A stretch of DNA of 37,835 nt from an uncultured Kiloniella sp. (lineage in GTDB: Bacteria > Pseudomonadota > Alphaproteobacteria > Kiloniellales > Kiloniellaceae). How positions within the stretch are numbered: position 1 is the first letter of the stretch; each line of letters opens with the position of its first letter. Under the pieces are notes generated by a model. The model worked only from the letters and a program-made list of their open reading frames with translations. It did no database searches and was not told the origin of the DNA. Shown here one piece after another: positions 23,512 through 32,564 of the stretch. A program made the position numbers and the translations under genes. Where the stretch lies: NCBI RefSeq assembly GCF_937128705.1, contig NZ_CAKZMP010000001.1, forward strand, positions 1 through 37,835. Direction: 5' to 3'.

Positions 23512-24318
23512 CTATTCATCGACAGGATCAAAGTCAGGGTTTTTCAGAGCATCATCATCCGAAATAAAACTTGTATTAACCCCCGCAGCTTTTGAGCTGC
23601 TTAGAAGTTCAATAAAAAACTCTATTTCTTCTTTCGGTTCTAAATAAGGAACATCCAATGTAATGGTTTTACGAGAAACCGCCGCACCACGATTATCTGA
23701 CAGCCAGCCTATTAGCTTTGGAACGACAACCTTCTTGTCCAGAGTATTCTTAATTTTACCTGTTAAAACAATAACCTTGATACCATCACGAGATCCTCGT
23801 TCAGTTTCCTGATCTTCAATTTTAAGACCGTGCCCTACTAAATAAACCTGTAACCCCAAAAGGTCATACACTTTCATAGCTTCAGGAACAATATCGACAA
23901 TCTTAGCTCTCGTGGGACGGTCAGCAAGGGCATAAGCACCTCCCCCCACCATAATCAAAAGGAGAAGCCAGGCGATAAGTCCCCCTTTTCCTTTTTTCTT
24001 TTCTTTCTTTTTGTCTGGAGCAAAGCCTTTGGGTCGCTTGGTGCGTACATTTCCTGGCTCAACAAAGTCATCATCCAGTGGTGCCGGTTCTGGTGGAACT
24101 GGCGTAGGCACTTCTTGTGAAGGAGCCGCGTCACTTTCCATCTTTGGAGCATCGTTCGCTTCTTCAGGAATATCCGCGTTAGCAGGTGTAAACTCCAAAT
24201 CTGGTTCCTGAAACCAAGTATGTCGACAGCTACTACAACGAACCTTGCGCCCGGAATCACCTAGGGCATCAGAGGCAATTCGGAATTTGCTACTGCATTC
24301 AGGACAAGAAACAATCAT
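23512..24318 (-). CDS. MJ0042-type zinc-ribbon and DUF3426 membrane protein
   Basis: A 268-residue protein with an N-terminal zinc ribbon (Cys 5, Cys 8, Cys 28, Cys 31 in CPEC and CSSC), a low-complexity Pro/Glu/Ala linker (about 45-105), one transmembrane helix (GLIAWLLLLIMVGGGAYALA, about 120-140) and a C-terminal DUF3426 domain (about 160-260). Topology suggests a cytoplasmic zinc finger and a periplasmic domain. The function is unknown. ATG 24318 is preferred because GGTGA lies about eight bases upstream. GTG 24330 would add four residues. It diverges from ftsE. Confidence 0.85.
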   Translation of the reverse strand: MIVSCPECSSKFRIASDALGDSGRKVRCSSCRHTWFQEPDLEFTPANADIPEEANDAPKMESDAAPSQEVPTPVPPEPAPLDDDFVEPGNVRTKRPKGFAPDKKKEKKKGKGGLIAWLLLLIMVGGGAYALADRPTRAKIVDIVPEAMKVYDLLGLQVYLVGHGLKIEDQETERGSRDGIKVIVLTGKIKNTLDKKVVVPKLIGWLSDNRGAAVSRKTITLDVPYLEPKEEIEFFIELLSSSKAAGVNTSFISDDDALKNPDFDPVDE

Positions 24319-24495
24319 TCGATTTTTCACCAGCGAAGAAACTAAATTGGCCTTAATTTATACGGTCCAGAAAATACGATGGCAAGTAAGGCCTTACCCA
24401 GCAGCTATTTTTGTTTTACGTTCGATGATTAATCAAGGCACAAGGCTTTACGCTAGCAGACAAAATATGTCATTGTTTTGCCGTCACTCACCACT

Positions 24496-25212
24496 ATGGA
24501 TTTCAAACTTTTGGTCCGCTTTCAAGATGTTCATTTGCGTTATGGTTCTGGCCCGGATGTCCTTCATCAGGTCAACCTGACGCTTGCCCCAGGGTCCTTT
24601 CATTTTATGGTTGGTCCCAGTGGCGCAGGCAAATCATCCCTTTTGCGACTTATGTATCTAGCCCATCGCCCATCATCGGGGCGTCTGAGTATTTTTGGGC
24701 GGGATGTGTCCCAGCAAGATCGTAAAGAGTTAACGATGCTTAGACGACGCATTGGCATTATCTTTCAGGACTTTCGCTTACTTGATCATCTGACCGCTTT
24801 GGAGAACGTCGCCCTTCCTCTTACGATTACCGGGCAATCCCTTGATAAGGTCCGACGGAATGTAAGTGAGCTACTGTCTTGGGTTGGTCTGGCTGATTAC
24901 CTCGACGCAAAACCGCCAACACTTTCTGGTGGGCAACAGCAACGCGTTGCGATTGCCCGTGCCGTCATTGCTCGCCCAAGTTTATTGTTAGCTGATGAGC
25001 CTACAGGGAACCTAGACGATAAAATTGCAGAACGTTTACTTTTTCTGTTTGAAGAGCTTAATAAACGTGGCACGACCATCGTTGTCGCCTCCCACAACGA
25101 AGGCCTCGTGAACCGTTTCAACCATCCCGTTTTTAAAATCGTGAATGGCGAAGTCAGACTGATCCGCAACGAACAAAACGCGACCGCGTCAATAACAACG
25201 GATGGTGCGTGA
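24496..25212 (+). CDS. ftsE: Cell-division ATP-binding protein FtsE
   Basis: ATPase of the FtsEX complex, which couples septal-ring signals to activation of periplasmic peptidoglycan hydrolases. Walker A is GPSGAGKSS, the Q-loop region is [19 protein letters not shown], the signature is LSGGQQQR, Walker B is [12 protein letters not shown] and the H-loop is ASHN. Its 238 residues are normal plus a slightly longer C-terminal tail. The ATG at 24496 gives [13 protein letters not shown] at 24478 would add six residues. Its stop overlaps the ftsX start. Confidence 0.95.
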   Translation: MDFKLLVRFQDVHLRYGSGPDVLHQVNLTLAPGSFHFMVGPSGAGKSSLLRLMYLAHRPSSGRLSIFGRDVSQQDRKELTMLRRRIGIIFQDFRLLDHLTALENVALPLTITGQSLDKVRRNVSELLSWVGLADYLDAKPPTLSGGQQQRVAIARAVIARPSLLLADEPTGNLDDKIAERLLFLFEELNKRGTTIVVASHNEGLVNRFNHPVFKIVNGEVRLIRNEQNATASITTDGA

Positions 25213-26102
25213 TGTTTGGCAACAGAAACGATGTGCCTCTCGACAGAGATGCATCCAGCAGGTTTTTACCATGGCTAATTGCGATGATGGTTTATCTCGC
25301 GACGATGTCACTTGTCATCGCCCTTACAATGAACAAGCTGGCCAATAGATGGGATCAAGGTCTTTCAAGTAGCTTAACGATACAAATCCCTTCAGAATCA
25401 TCAGAATCAAAGCGATCTGCCATCGAAAAACAGCTTAAGCTTTTCATATCAAAGATTGAAAAGCTGGATAATATCTCCAAAGTTGAACAACTTAACGACA
25501 CAGAACTAAACAAGCTTATGGAACCTTGGCTGGGCAAAGATATATTGCTTCATGACTTGCCCATTCCTTATCTAATCTCCATCGAACTAGATAATTCCAG
25601 TGCCAAAACAATTGATGAAATCAAAGCTCTTCTTGCCCAAGATATTCCCCAAGCCAGCGTAGATGACCACCAACGCTGGCTTGGTAATTTATTGGGCCTG
25701 ACCAAAATCATTCAAATTATTGCTTTGCTTGTTGTCGTTCTCGTAGGCGGTGCCGCAGCCTTAATGGTTATTCTTGTCACCCGAATGGGACTCGCAATTC
25801 ATCGGCAAGTCGTCGAGTTATTTCACCATATGGGCGCACACGATTCATATATTGCTTCTCGTTTTCAGTTTCATGCCTTGAAACTCAGCATTGTTGGCGG
25901 CCTGTCAGGGTTACTTCTTGCCGGGATCACAATCGCCAGCTTCAGCTCTTTATTGGGGCAGGCAAATAGTGCCGTTCTTCCGACACTTACCTTTAGCGCT
26001 GGCGAATGGGGATTGCTCTTATTAATGCCATTATCTGCTTCTTTAATTGCGATGATGACCGCAAGGTTGACCGTTTTAAGAAGCTTGGCTCTGATGCCAT
26101 AA
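25212..26102 (+). CDS. ftsX: Cell-division protein FtsX
   Basis: Membrane partner of FtsE. Four transmembrane helices are visible, near residues 19-41, 165-188, 220-243 and 258-292 (the last within the FtsX/MacB-like C-terminal permease domain), with an extracytoplasmic domain between helices 1 and 2 that binds hydrolase activators. Its 296 residues are typical. The ATG overlaps the ftsE TGA (ATGA) and indicates translational coupling. The extracytoplasmic domain is poorly conserved, as usual for alphaproteobacterial FtsX. Confidence 0.93.
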   Translation: MFGNRNDVPLDRDASSRFLPWLIAMMVYLATMSLVIALTMNKLANRWDQGLSSSLTIQIPSESSESKRSAIEKQLKLFISKIEKLDNISKVEQLNDTELNKLMEPWLGKDILLHDLPIPYLISIELDNSSAKTIDEIKALLAQDIPQASVDDHQRWLGNLLGLTKIIQIIALLVVVLVGGAAALMVILVTRMGLAIHRQVVELFHHMGAHDSYIASRFQFHALKLSIVGGLSGLLLAGITIASFSSLLGQANSAVLPTLTFSAGEWGLLLLMPLSASLIAMMTARLTVLRSLALMP

Positions 26103-26113
26103 GGAAAGGATGC

Positions 26114-26149
26114 CATGACCAACAGAGAAGAGTTGATCGTTGTTTCATA
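26114..26149 (+). CDS. Eleven-codon mini-ORF between ftsX and the YdcF-like gene
   Basis: A short reading frame, MTNREELIVVS, starts with ATG two bases after GAT in AAGGAAAGGATGCC, so it has a strong Shine-Dalgarno. It ends six bases before ATG 26155 of the next gene and overlaps the alternative TTG start 26140. It may be a translational-coupling leader or a chance frame. Confidence 0.25.
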
Positions 26150-26154
26150 AACCT

Positions 26155-26769
26155 ATGCGCAGAAGATACGTTCTTTTAAAACTTGCGTCCTTCCTAACGG
26201 TCACAGCGTTATTATCCTGGGTACTTGGTTTTTTTTGGTTTGCAACAAACCTGCCAGAAGAAGTAACGAACAACTCAGAAGATGCCGATGTTATTGTCGT
26301 CCTGACCGGGGGAAGCGACCGTATAAACACCGGGCTAGATCTGTTAGAACAGGGCATAGCAAAAAAACTTTTTATTTCAGGCGTATACAAGGGCGTTGAG
26401 GTACAAGAGCTTTTAAGATTATCACAGCGATCACCTAAAAATCTGGAATGTTGCGTCAAGCTGGGGTATCAGGCCGACGACACACGTGGGAATGCACTTG
26501 AAAGTCAAAACTGGATAGAAGAAGAAGGCTACAGCTCATTACGGCTTGTCACAGCGGCCTACCATATGCCAAGAAGTCTTCTGGAATTCAGAAATGCGAT
26601 GCCAGAGATACAAATTCTGCCTCACCCTGTCTTTCCACAACATGTGAAACAGAAAGACTGGTGGCTCTGGCCGGGTAGTATGACTTTGATTTTATCAGAA
26701 TATGTTAAGTTTCTGATGGCTCATATCAGGATCTGGTTCGAAGATATACAGGCGATATTGATTGGATAA
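26155..26769 (+). CDS. YdcF/SanA-like DUF218 membrane protein
   Basis: Protein of about 204 residues with one N-terminal membrane anchor (LLKLASFLTVTALLSWVLGFFWFA) and a DUF218 domain: DADVIVVLTGGSDRI, KKLFISGVYKG, DDTRGNALES and LVTAAYHMPRSLLEF. The fold binds nucleotide-like ligands. Family members (YdcF, SanA, ElyC) act in envelope integrity. It follows ftsX and precedes plsC on the same strand, an arrangement that suggests an envelope operon. The start may be this ATG or a TTG at 26140. Confidence 0.85.
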   Translation: MRRRYVLLKLASFLTVTALLSWVLGFFWFATNLPEEVTNNSEDADVIVVLTGGSDRINTGLDLLEQGIAKKLFISGVYKGVEVQELLRLSQRSPKNLECCVKLGYQADDTRGNALESQNWIEEEGYSSLRLVTAAYHMPRSLLEFRNAMPEIQILPHPVFPQHVKQKDWWLWPGSMTLILSEYVKFLMAHIRIWFEDIQAILIG

Positions 26770-27508
26770 AAACCCGATGATTTTTTTAAGATCCCTGACG
26801 TTCAATATTTGCTATTTAATTTGGTGTGCAATTTTTTTCACCCCATGCCTTATACTCATGGTATTCCCTCAGCGCTTTATGCTACACGCCGGGCACTATT
26901 GGGCACGGGTAATTTTTTGGCTTCTCAAAGTCATATGCGGCACGACCTATGAAATTCGTGGGCAAGAAAATATCCCCAAAGAGGGGGGATTTCTATTGGT
27001 CAGCAAACATCAATCTGCTTGGGAAACTATCGCTTTGATGGCTTTTTCAAACAATCCCTGTTTCATCCTAAAAAAAGAACTTTTGATGATACCCTTTTTC
27101 GGGTGGTATCTTTGGAAAAGTGGTGTGGTTGCCATTAACCGCAAAGCAGGGATGAAAGCTCTTCGGCAAATGATCAAAGAGGCAAAAGAACCGTTAGACA
27201 ACGGTCGCCCAGTCATTATCTTCCCCGAGGGAACAAGAGCTACTCCCTATCAGGAACCAAACTACCAAACAGGAATCGTTGCGCTCTATAGCGGGTTAAA
27301 TGTGCCCGTTTGTCCAGCGGCTGTTAATTCTGGTCTGTTCTGGGGCAAAGATGCTTTCGTTAAGAAACCCGGTAATATTATACTTGAATATCTACCTGTT
27401 ATCCCTGCCGGCCTCGACAGAAAAGTGTTCATGAAAACAATGCAAGACAGCATAGAAAATGCCAGTAATCGTCTTATGAATGAAGCTGAGCAGAAAAAAG
27501 AGGCATAA
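26762..27508 (+). CDS. plsC: 1-acyl-sn-glycerol-3-phosphate acyltransferase
   Basis: Adds the second acyl chain to lysophosphatidic acid in phospholipid synthesis. An N-terminal hydrophobic segment (about residues 8-33) anchors it in the inner membrane. Motif I is KHQSAWET, where Glu replaces the Asp of the usual HX4D; motif II is VVAINRKAGM, and motif III is IIFPEGTRA. The KHQS.WET form is common in alphaproteobacterial members, so the enzyme is probably active. The TTG start overlaps the preceding gene by eight bases. ATG 26777 (MIFLRSLT) is an alternative. It ends one base before the next start codon. Confidence 0.93.
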   Translation: MDKNPMIFLRSLTFNICYLIWCAIFFTPCLILMVFPQRFMLHAGHYWARVIFWLLKVICGTTYEIRGQENIPKEGGFLLVSKHQSAWETIALMAFSNNPCFILKKELLMIPFFGWYLWKSGVVAINRKAGMKALRQMIKEAKEPLDNGRPVIIFPEGTRATPYQEPNYQTGIVALYSGLNVPVCPAAVNSGLFWGKDAFVKKPGNIILEYLPVIPAGLDRKVFMKTMQDSIENASNRLMNEAEQKKEA

Positions 27509-27715
27509 ATGTCTAAGCCCCGTAAATGTCCAAAGTGTTCAACAGAAATCGGCATCGACGAAGATATCTGTTATGCCTGTGGCGAGAATGTCCCCTTCAA
27601 TCATCCTTGGTACATAATGCCCCTAGGGGGAATTATCGTTCTCGGCTTATTTTGGCTTTTGACCGACTTTGACGCCTTGATTCAATACATAACACAAAGC
27701 ATCCCAGATAAATAA
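27509..27715 (+). CDS. Small zinc-ribbon membrane protein
   Basis: A 68-residue protein with two CxxC pairs near the N-terminus (CPKC and CYAC, about residues 8-24) that would bind one zinc, then a single transmembrane helix (YIMPLGGIIVLGLFWLL). The function is unknown. Its ATG directly follows the plsC stop, and AGAGG inside the end of plsC gives the ribosome-binding site, so the two are coupled. The 119 bases after it hold no gene and no clear terminator. Confidence 0.8.
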   Translation: MSKPRKCPKCSTEIGIDEDICYACGENVPFNHPWYIMPLGGIIVLGLFWLLTDFDALIQYITQSIPDK

Positions 27716-27834
27716 AATTAGGCAAATCACTCCAGAGAATACCAAAGATATATTTATCGGAAACAGAGCATAAGATTGGACTTGTGGACCAAGGCTTTCT
27801 CTCGGAAAGAACTCACCTCTAATCAGGACTCAGA

Positions 27835-28425
27835 TCAGGGAAGATGCTTTTGAGCCTCAACTACGTTATCGAGAAGTTCTTCCAGACCCGGATCATCAAT
27901 ATTCAGTGCCTTGAGATGTGACACAGTGTTGTCGAGATATTCAAAGCATTGACCGCTACTGCCCACGCCTTGAAGAATATGTGAAATCAGTTCCTGATTA
28001 TTTAAGCGACCTGCATATTGATTGTGCTTCGTATCCGCCACAAAAGTTGCAGCTATAACTTTCTCACCTGACTTCAGCGAGATATCGTACCAACCCGGGT
28101 GGTATACGCCAGAAATCATTTCTCGCTCAAAAAGATAATCCATCACCACAGCGCGTTCTGCCGCAGGAACCTTATAAGCCATTCCAACACAGGAACCACC
28201 TTGGTCCAACCCAAGAACAAGCCCCGGGCATTCAGGCGTTCCACGGTAAAAGAAAGAATAGATACAAAAATGTCGATGAAAGCCATCCAACACGGCAGGT
28301 TGGACCTCAACATGGGGGAAACCAGGGTTCCACATTAAAGAACCATAGCCAAATACCCAAAAATCCTGGCCCTCTTCGAGCGGTAATTTCGAATCATAAA
28401 AGGCCCTTAATTCAGGGGTCGACAT
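27835..28425 (-). CDS. Gamma-glutamylcyclotransferase, ChaC family
   Basis: Enzyme of 196 residues expected to cleave glutathione to 5-oxoproline and Cys-Gly. It has FGYGSLMWNPGF near residue 26, RGTPECPGLVLGLDQGGSCVG, and the segment REMISGVYHPGW holding the catalytic Glu. The length is normal for ChaC. It diverges from the DUF2125 gene across 124 bases and converges with the zinc-ribbon gene. Two other glutathione genes (gloB and a GST) lie about 6 kb away, but they are not in an operon with it. Confidence 0.92.
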   Translation of the reverse strand: MSTPELRAFYDSKLPLEEGQDFWVFGYGSLMWNPGFPHVEVQPAVLDGFHRHFCIYSFFYRGTPECPGLVLGLDQGGSCVGMAYKVPAAERAVVMDYLFEREMISGVYHPGWYDISLKSGEKVIAATFVADTKHNQYAGRLNNQELISHILQGVGSSGQCFEYLDNTVSHLKALNIDDPGLEELLDNVVEAQKHLP

Positions 28426-28549
28426 TGCTCTGGTTCTCCGAATCGTCTATGGCTAAGAAAAGATGAGTGTAACGATTGCTTTGCAAAACGAAAAGCAACG
28501 CCCTCAATTAAAATGATTTAGTTCCATAGAAACCAAGGGGCGATATAAA

Positions 28550-29611
28550 ATGTCTGTAGATGCGGACAAAAACGTCAATCAATCGTCTGGCATTGCAAAG
28601 AAGTTGGTCATATCCGGCCTGACACTATGCATACTCTTCATCTCATTCTCTATTGCTTTTTGGTTTTGGGCCGCAAGCCAAATGGAAACAAGCCTGAACA
28701 GATGGAGCGAAAAACAACGATCCCGAGGGTTTGAAATTTCTCATGGTCCGCTATCCATAAGTGGGTTCCCCTTTTTAGTTCGGGCAGACCTCAAAGAACC
28801 TCGCATTAAATCCCCCAAGGGATGGTACTGGCAGACACCTCACCTAAGCGCTGAAGCAACACCTTGGTCGCCACTCAGCATGATCGTAGATCTGAGTGCA
28901 GAACATTTTATTGGCGGTCTTCCCAATAACCATCCCCCGATAACAATCGAAAGCGAGTTGGCAAAATCCACCGCACAGCTAACCCTTGAAGGTGAGTTAC
29001 TCAATGCTCGGCTTCAGGCCGACAAACTCGTCGTAACCCGTGAGAGCCATCATCCCCTTACAATAACAACACTGGATACAACTCTTGGCCCTCTGAAATC
29101 AGCATCGGCCAAAAACCCGCTTCAAGAGTTCAATATCCTCATTAAAGCGCAGGATATAAATCACCCTGAATTGGATAAGACACCTCTAAAGGGTCCGATA
29201 TCTCAGCTAAATCTGGACGGTACGTTATATGGTACAGTCCCAAAAGCCAAGCTTAAGAAAGCCCTTCATATCTGGCGGGATACAGGTGGTTTTCTATCTC
29301 TACACGATATGAGCTTACGCTGGGGCCCACTACTACTGGATGCCAGGGGCAAAATAGCCGTGGACAATTTGCTCAGGCCTTCGGGGAACCTAGACAGCAG
29401 AATTGAAGGAGCTGGAGCCGTTGTTAAAAAGCTAGAAAAGACCGGCCTTATAAACAAAGGACAAAGCTTTGGCATAAAGTTATCCTTGGCTGCCTTGGGA
29501 AAGACAAACGAGCGCGGACGCCATGAAATAGAAGTCCCACTTATTATGAAAGACGGATGGCTCTCTATTGGCCCGGTTACGCTACTTAAGCTACCGCCCA
29601 TCGCAAAGTAA
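28550..29611 (+). CDS. DUF2125 domain-containing protein
   Basis: A 353-residue protein found in alphaproteobacteria, function unknown. One N-terminal transmembrane helix (LVISGLTLCILFISFSIAFW, about 19-40) anchors a large periplasmic DUF2125 domain with RGFEISHGPLSISGFPFLVR and a repetitive beta-rich pattern (SPLSMIVDLSAEH, LTLEGELLNARLQAD, LDGTLYG, DARGKIAVDN). Such patterns recall AsmA-like or lipid-bridging folds, but that is only a shape comparison. A bidirectional terminator follows, shared with tyrC. Confidence 0.85.
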   Translation: MSVDADKNVNQSSGIAKKLVISGLTLCILFISFSIAFWFWAASQMETSLNRWSEKQRSRGFEISHGPLSISGFPFLVRADLKEPRIKSPKGWYWQTPHLSAEATPWSPLSMIVDLSAEHFIGGLPNNHPPITIESELAKSTAQLTLEGELLNARLQADKLVVTRESHHPLTITTLDTTLGPLKSASAKNPLQEFNILIKAQDINHPELDKTPLKGPISQLNLDGTLYGTVPKAKLKKALHIWRDTGGFLSLHDMSLRWGPLLLDARGKIAVDNLLRPSGNLDSRIEGAGAVVKKLEKTGLINKGQSFGIKLSLAALGKTNERGRHEIEVPLIMKDGWLSIGPVTLLKLPPIAK

Positions 29612-29622
29612 CAGTATCAATA

Positions 29623-29654
29623 AAAAAGCTCACTTCCGAAGAAGTGAGCTTTTT
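29623..29654. terminator. Bidirectional terminator between the DUF2125 gene and tyrC
   Basis: AAAAAGCTCACTTC and GAAGTGAGCTTTTT form a perfect 14-bp stem around CGAA, a stable tetraloop-like turn. A-rich and T-rich flanks let it work for both converging genes; it ends five bases before the tyrC stop codon. Confidence 0.92.
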
Positions 29655-29658
29655 ACAA

Positions 29659-30591
29659 TTAATCCTGAGTGCTATCTGGTTCTCGAGCATCAAACGTACC
29701 CGCCTGATGCGCATCCACAATACCGCGGCGAATATCCCGGGTTTTCCGGAAGCGATCTTCCAGAACATCGCCTTCGCCCCACCTTACCGCTCTTTGAAGC
29801 ACGGACAAGTCTTCGGAAAATCTTTGCAGCATTTCCAAAACGGCTTCGCGATTGTTCAAGAACACATCACGCCACATAATGGGGTCAGAGGCTGCAATTC
29901 GTGTGAAATCACGAAAACCACCCGCTGAGAACTTCACAACATCGGCCTGTTGAGTTTCCTCTAGGTCTGTTGCTGTCCCCACGATTGTATATGCGATCAA
30001 GTGAGGCAAATGAGATGTAATCGCCAAAACTTTATCATGATGGTGAGCCGTCATGATTTCAACCATACTGCCCAAGGAAGCCCAGTAATCCGTGATAAGA
30101 TCAAGCGTTTTGCTGTTGGTACCGGGAACAGGTGTTAAAATACACCAACGCCCTTCAAACAATTCTGCAAAGCCTGCCTCTGGACCTGAATGTTCTGTAC
30201 CTGCAATCGGGTGCCCCGGAACAAAGTGTACGCCATCAGGTAGATGCGGCCCCACATCCCGAATTACCGATTCTTTGACAGATCCGACATCTGTAACAAT
30301 AGCGCCTTCCTTCAAAGACGGCGCCATTGCGCAGGCTAAATCATCATAAGTGCTAACCGGCGTGCAAAGGATCACCAGATCAGCATCAACCACAGCTTCG
30401 GCAGGCGTTTCATAGATTGAATCAACCAAACCTAATCTCATGGCTGTATCGCGGGTGCCCTGGCTGCGAGCACAGGCAACAATTTCTTTTGCCAAACCAT
30501 TTTTACGCGTTGCAAGGGCCAGAGACGAGCCAATCAGCCCAATTCCAACCAAAGCGATTTTATTAAAAAGTGGGTCTTTTTTTTCAGTCAT
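29659..30591 (-). CDS. tyrC: Prephenate (or arogenate) dehydrogenase
   Basis: NAD(P)-dependent oxidative decarboxylation in tyrosine synthesis. The Rossmann motif LVGIGLIGSSLALATR is at residues 14-29, with VTDVGSVKESV, the substrate His region GHPIAGTEHSGP and HDKVLAITSHLPHLIAY. Its 310 residues are typical for the single-domain enzyme. Sequence alone does not decide between prephenate and arogenate. The start overlaps the hisC stop by eight bases, so hisC and tyrC are coupled, the usual alphaproteobacterial arrangement. Confidence 0.95.
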   Translation of the reverse strand: MTEKKDPLFNKIALVGIGLIGSSLALATRKNGLAKEIVACARSQGTRDTAMRLGLVDSIYETPAEAVVDADLVILCTPVSTYDDLACAMAPSLKEGAIVTDVGSVKESVIRDVGPHLPDGVHFVPGHPIAGTEHSGPEAGFAELFEGRWCILTPVPGTNSKTLDLITDYWASLGSMVEIMTAHHHDKVLAITSHLPHLIAYTIVGTATDLEETQQADVVKFSAGGFRDFTRIAASDPIMWRDVFLNNREAVLEMLQRFSEDLSVLQRAVRWGEGDVLEDRFRKTRDIRRGIVDAHQAGTFDAREPDSTQD

Positions 30592-31666
30592 TGATAAATG
30601 CGGTGAGACTATCGACCACCACCCTCATCTCATCTTCGGTTCCGATTGAAATACGAATATGTTCTGCCAATCCATAGGCAGACATACCACGCACCAGAAC
30701 ACCTTTGTTTTTCAGGAATGTCAGAGCTGCTGCTGCGCGTTCACCGGAACCAAAGTTCACCAGAACAAAGTTACCGACAGAATCATGCGTTTCCAAACCA
30801 AGTTCAGACACCTGTTGGCGGAACCAGTTAAGCAGACGACTATTAAGTTCTTTTGACCGGGTAATGTGTTCTTTATCTTTGATTGCAGCAACACCCGCCG
30901 CCTGCGCAGCCAAGCTGACATTAAACGGACCGCGAACACGGTTGAGAACGTCAGCGACCTCTGCTGAACAATAGGCCCATCCCAAGCGAAGCGACGCAAG
31001 ACCGTGTATCTTAGAAAATGTCCGTGTCATAACCACATTGTCATTTTCTTCGACTAAGGTCGCGCCACTTATATAGTCCGCATTATCCACATACTCACAA
31101 TAGGCAGCATCAATAACCAAAAGCACATCATCACGTAACTCTGTGCGCAACCTTCTCAGCTCTGTTTCCGATACATAGCTTCCGGTTGGATTGTTCGGAT
31201 TAGCCAAAAACATGATACGCGTTTTATCTGTTACCGCTGCCAACATGGTATCAACGTCAATACGCAGATCTTTTTCCCGGGCTTTCACAGGTACTCCGCC
31301 AGCAATCTTGGTACCAATCGGATACATCAAAAAGCCGTGTTCGTTATAAACAACCTCGTCTTCAACGCCAACGTACGCGTTAATCAAAAGGCCTAATAGT
31401 TCATCAGAACCAGCCCCACACACAATCCGGTCTGCATCCAGATTTTCTGCTTCCGCGATACCTGTTCTCAGTAAATAAGAGCCGCCGTCCGGATATCGAT
31501 GAAGGTCCTCTGCGATCGCTAGATAAGCTTTTTTAACCGCGTCTGAAGCACCTAATGGGTTTTCATTCGAAGCCAAGCGGCAAATCCGATCGACACCTTC
31601 AACTTTAGATTCTCCACCAACATAAGGGGATACATCCATAATTCCGGGTTGCGGTTTTAAAGCCAT
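30584..31666 (-). CDS. hisC: Histidinol-phosphate aminotransferase
   Basis: PLP aminotransferase of histidine synthesis that in this context can also transaminate aromatic precursors. SNENPLGAS near residue 34, ANPNNPTGSYV, LVIDAAYCEYVD, and the PLP Lys in TFSKIHGLASLRLGWAY (about residue 217) are visible. Its 360 residues are typical. It lies between the chorismate mutase-like gene (53 bases upstream) and tyrC (overlapping), so it may supply tyrosine or phenylalanine formation as well as histidine. Confidence 0.95.
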   Translation of the reverse strand: MALKPQPGIMDVSPYVGGESKVEGVDRICRLASNENPLGASDAVKKAYLAIAEDLHRYPDGGSYLLRTGIAEAENLDADRIVCGAGSDELLGLLINAYVGVEDEVVYNEHGFLMYPIGTKIAGGVPVKAREKDLRIDVDTMLAAVTDKTRIMFLANPNNPTGSYVSETELRRLRTELRDDVLLVIDAAYCEYVDNADYISGATLVEENDNVVMTRTFSKIHGLASLRLGWAYCSAEVADVLNRVRGPFNVSLAAQAAGVAAIKDKEHITRSKELNSRLLNWFRQQVSELGLETHDSVGNFVLVNFGSGERAAAALTFLKNKGVLVRGMSAYGLAEHIRISIGTEDEMRVVVDSLTAFIND

Positions 31667-31718
31667 TGTAAAAACTCTCTTATTTTACTGAATAGTTATC
31701 GGCAACGTGCCGATGAAA

Positions 31719-32564
31719 TTATGCGTCCGTTAATGGAACCGCATAACCACCGATTGTCCAGGCATGTGTAATCCTTTGATCTGACAATTCGGCTAGTTTG
31801 GCCAGGCGCTCATCACCTGGCGCCACATAATTATCCACTTCGATCAACTGTAACCATACAGACGGATCAGGCGTGTGGATTTGAATATTAACGGGTTTCA
31901 AGTCTGATTTTTCCAACAGATTCGTCAGAGTTGTACGAGACAAAGGCTCGGCAGATTCAACCACAATATAACTGCGATCATGGCCTGTTTTTTCCTGAGC
32001 ACCCAATCCAACGATAACCGCTTCGGGGCCATCAGTGTTGGACATCTGATAAAAAGGTAAGCGCGCTATAATTCTGGCGTTTGTTGCACCTTCTCCCTGA
32101 GCAAGAGAAAGCCACCAAGGATTACCTTCACCGGCCTGAGGTAGAGGAAGAACAACCGCAGTTGCCGCGCCATCCGTGACTTCACGCAAAACACTCATCA
32201 CTGTCTGACGGCTAGAAATCGGCGTCTCCATGCCAAAATGTTCCCGAGACAGATCGTAGTAAGTATTGTCGCCTTCAGGGACACATACAGATACGGAAAA
32301 CCTGTTTTCCAGCTGCAGTGTACTTGCAAAGATCTCTCTCCACAGACGAACGATCGCTGATTTAGGCAGGATACCGTCATGCCGTTTAATAAGGTAGCGC
32401 AACACCTCTGCTTCTCTACCAGCATCAAGACTTGTAGAAGATTGCCCTTTTTCTTTCACGATTGATTGGACAACATCCGCCCTTTTCATCAAAAGGTCAT
32501 GGATTTGATTGTCGATTTCATCAATCTGGCTTCGCAAAGAAGAAAATTTATCTTTTTCAGACAT
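31719..32564 (-). CDS. Chorismate mutase fused to a divergent prephenate dehydratase-like domain
   Basis: A 281-residue protein. Residues 1-90 are an AroQ-type chorismate mutase (LRSQIDEIDNQIHDLLMKRA, then KSAIVRLWREIFASTLQLE). The rest has the order of a prephenate dehydratase: a periplasmic-binding-like portion (SRQTVMSVLREVTDGAATAVVLPL) and a C-terminal ACT-like part (VVESAEPLSRTTLTNLLEK). However, the usual dehydratase motifs (GxxGTYS-type start, TRF, and the ESRP of ACT) are not seen. It is thus probably a chorismate mutase whose second domain is regulatory or degenerate. It heads the hisC-tyrC block. Confidence 0.8.
   Translation of the reverse strand: MSEKDKFSSLRSQIDEIDNQIHDLLMKRADVVQSIVKEKGQSSTSLDAGREAEVLRYLIKRHDGILPKSAIVRLWREIFASTLQLENRFSVSVCVPEGDNTYYDLSREHFGMETPISSRQTVMSVLREVTDGAATAVVLPLPQAGEGNPWWLSLAQGEGATNARIIARLPFYQMSNTDGPEAVIVGLGAQEKTGHDRSYIVVESAEPLSRTTLTNLLEKSDLKPVNIQIHTPDPSVWLQLIEVDNYVAPGDERLAKLAELSDQRITHAWTIGGYAVPLTDA

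Noticed and set aside
26762..27508. An inactive PlsC, because HX4D is HX4E
   Set aside because: The KHQS-WET form is, as far as I recall, common in alphaproteobacterial members, and FPEGTR is intact. A loss of function is not supported.
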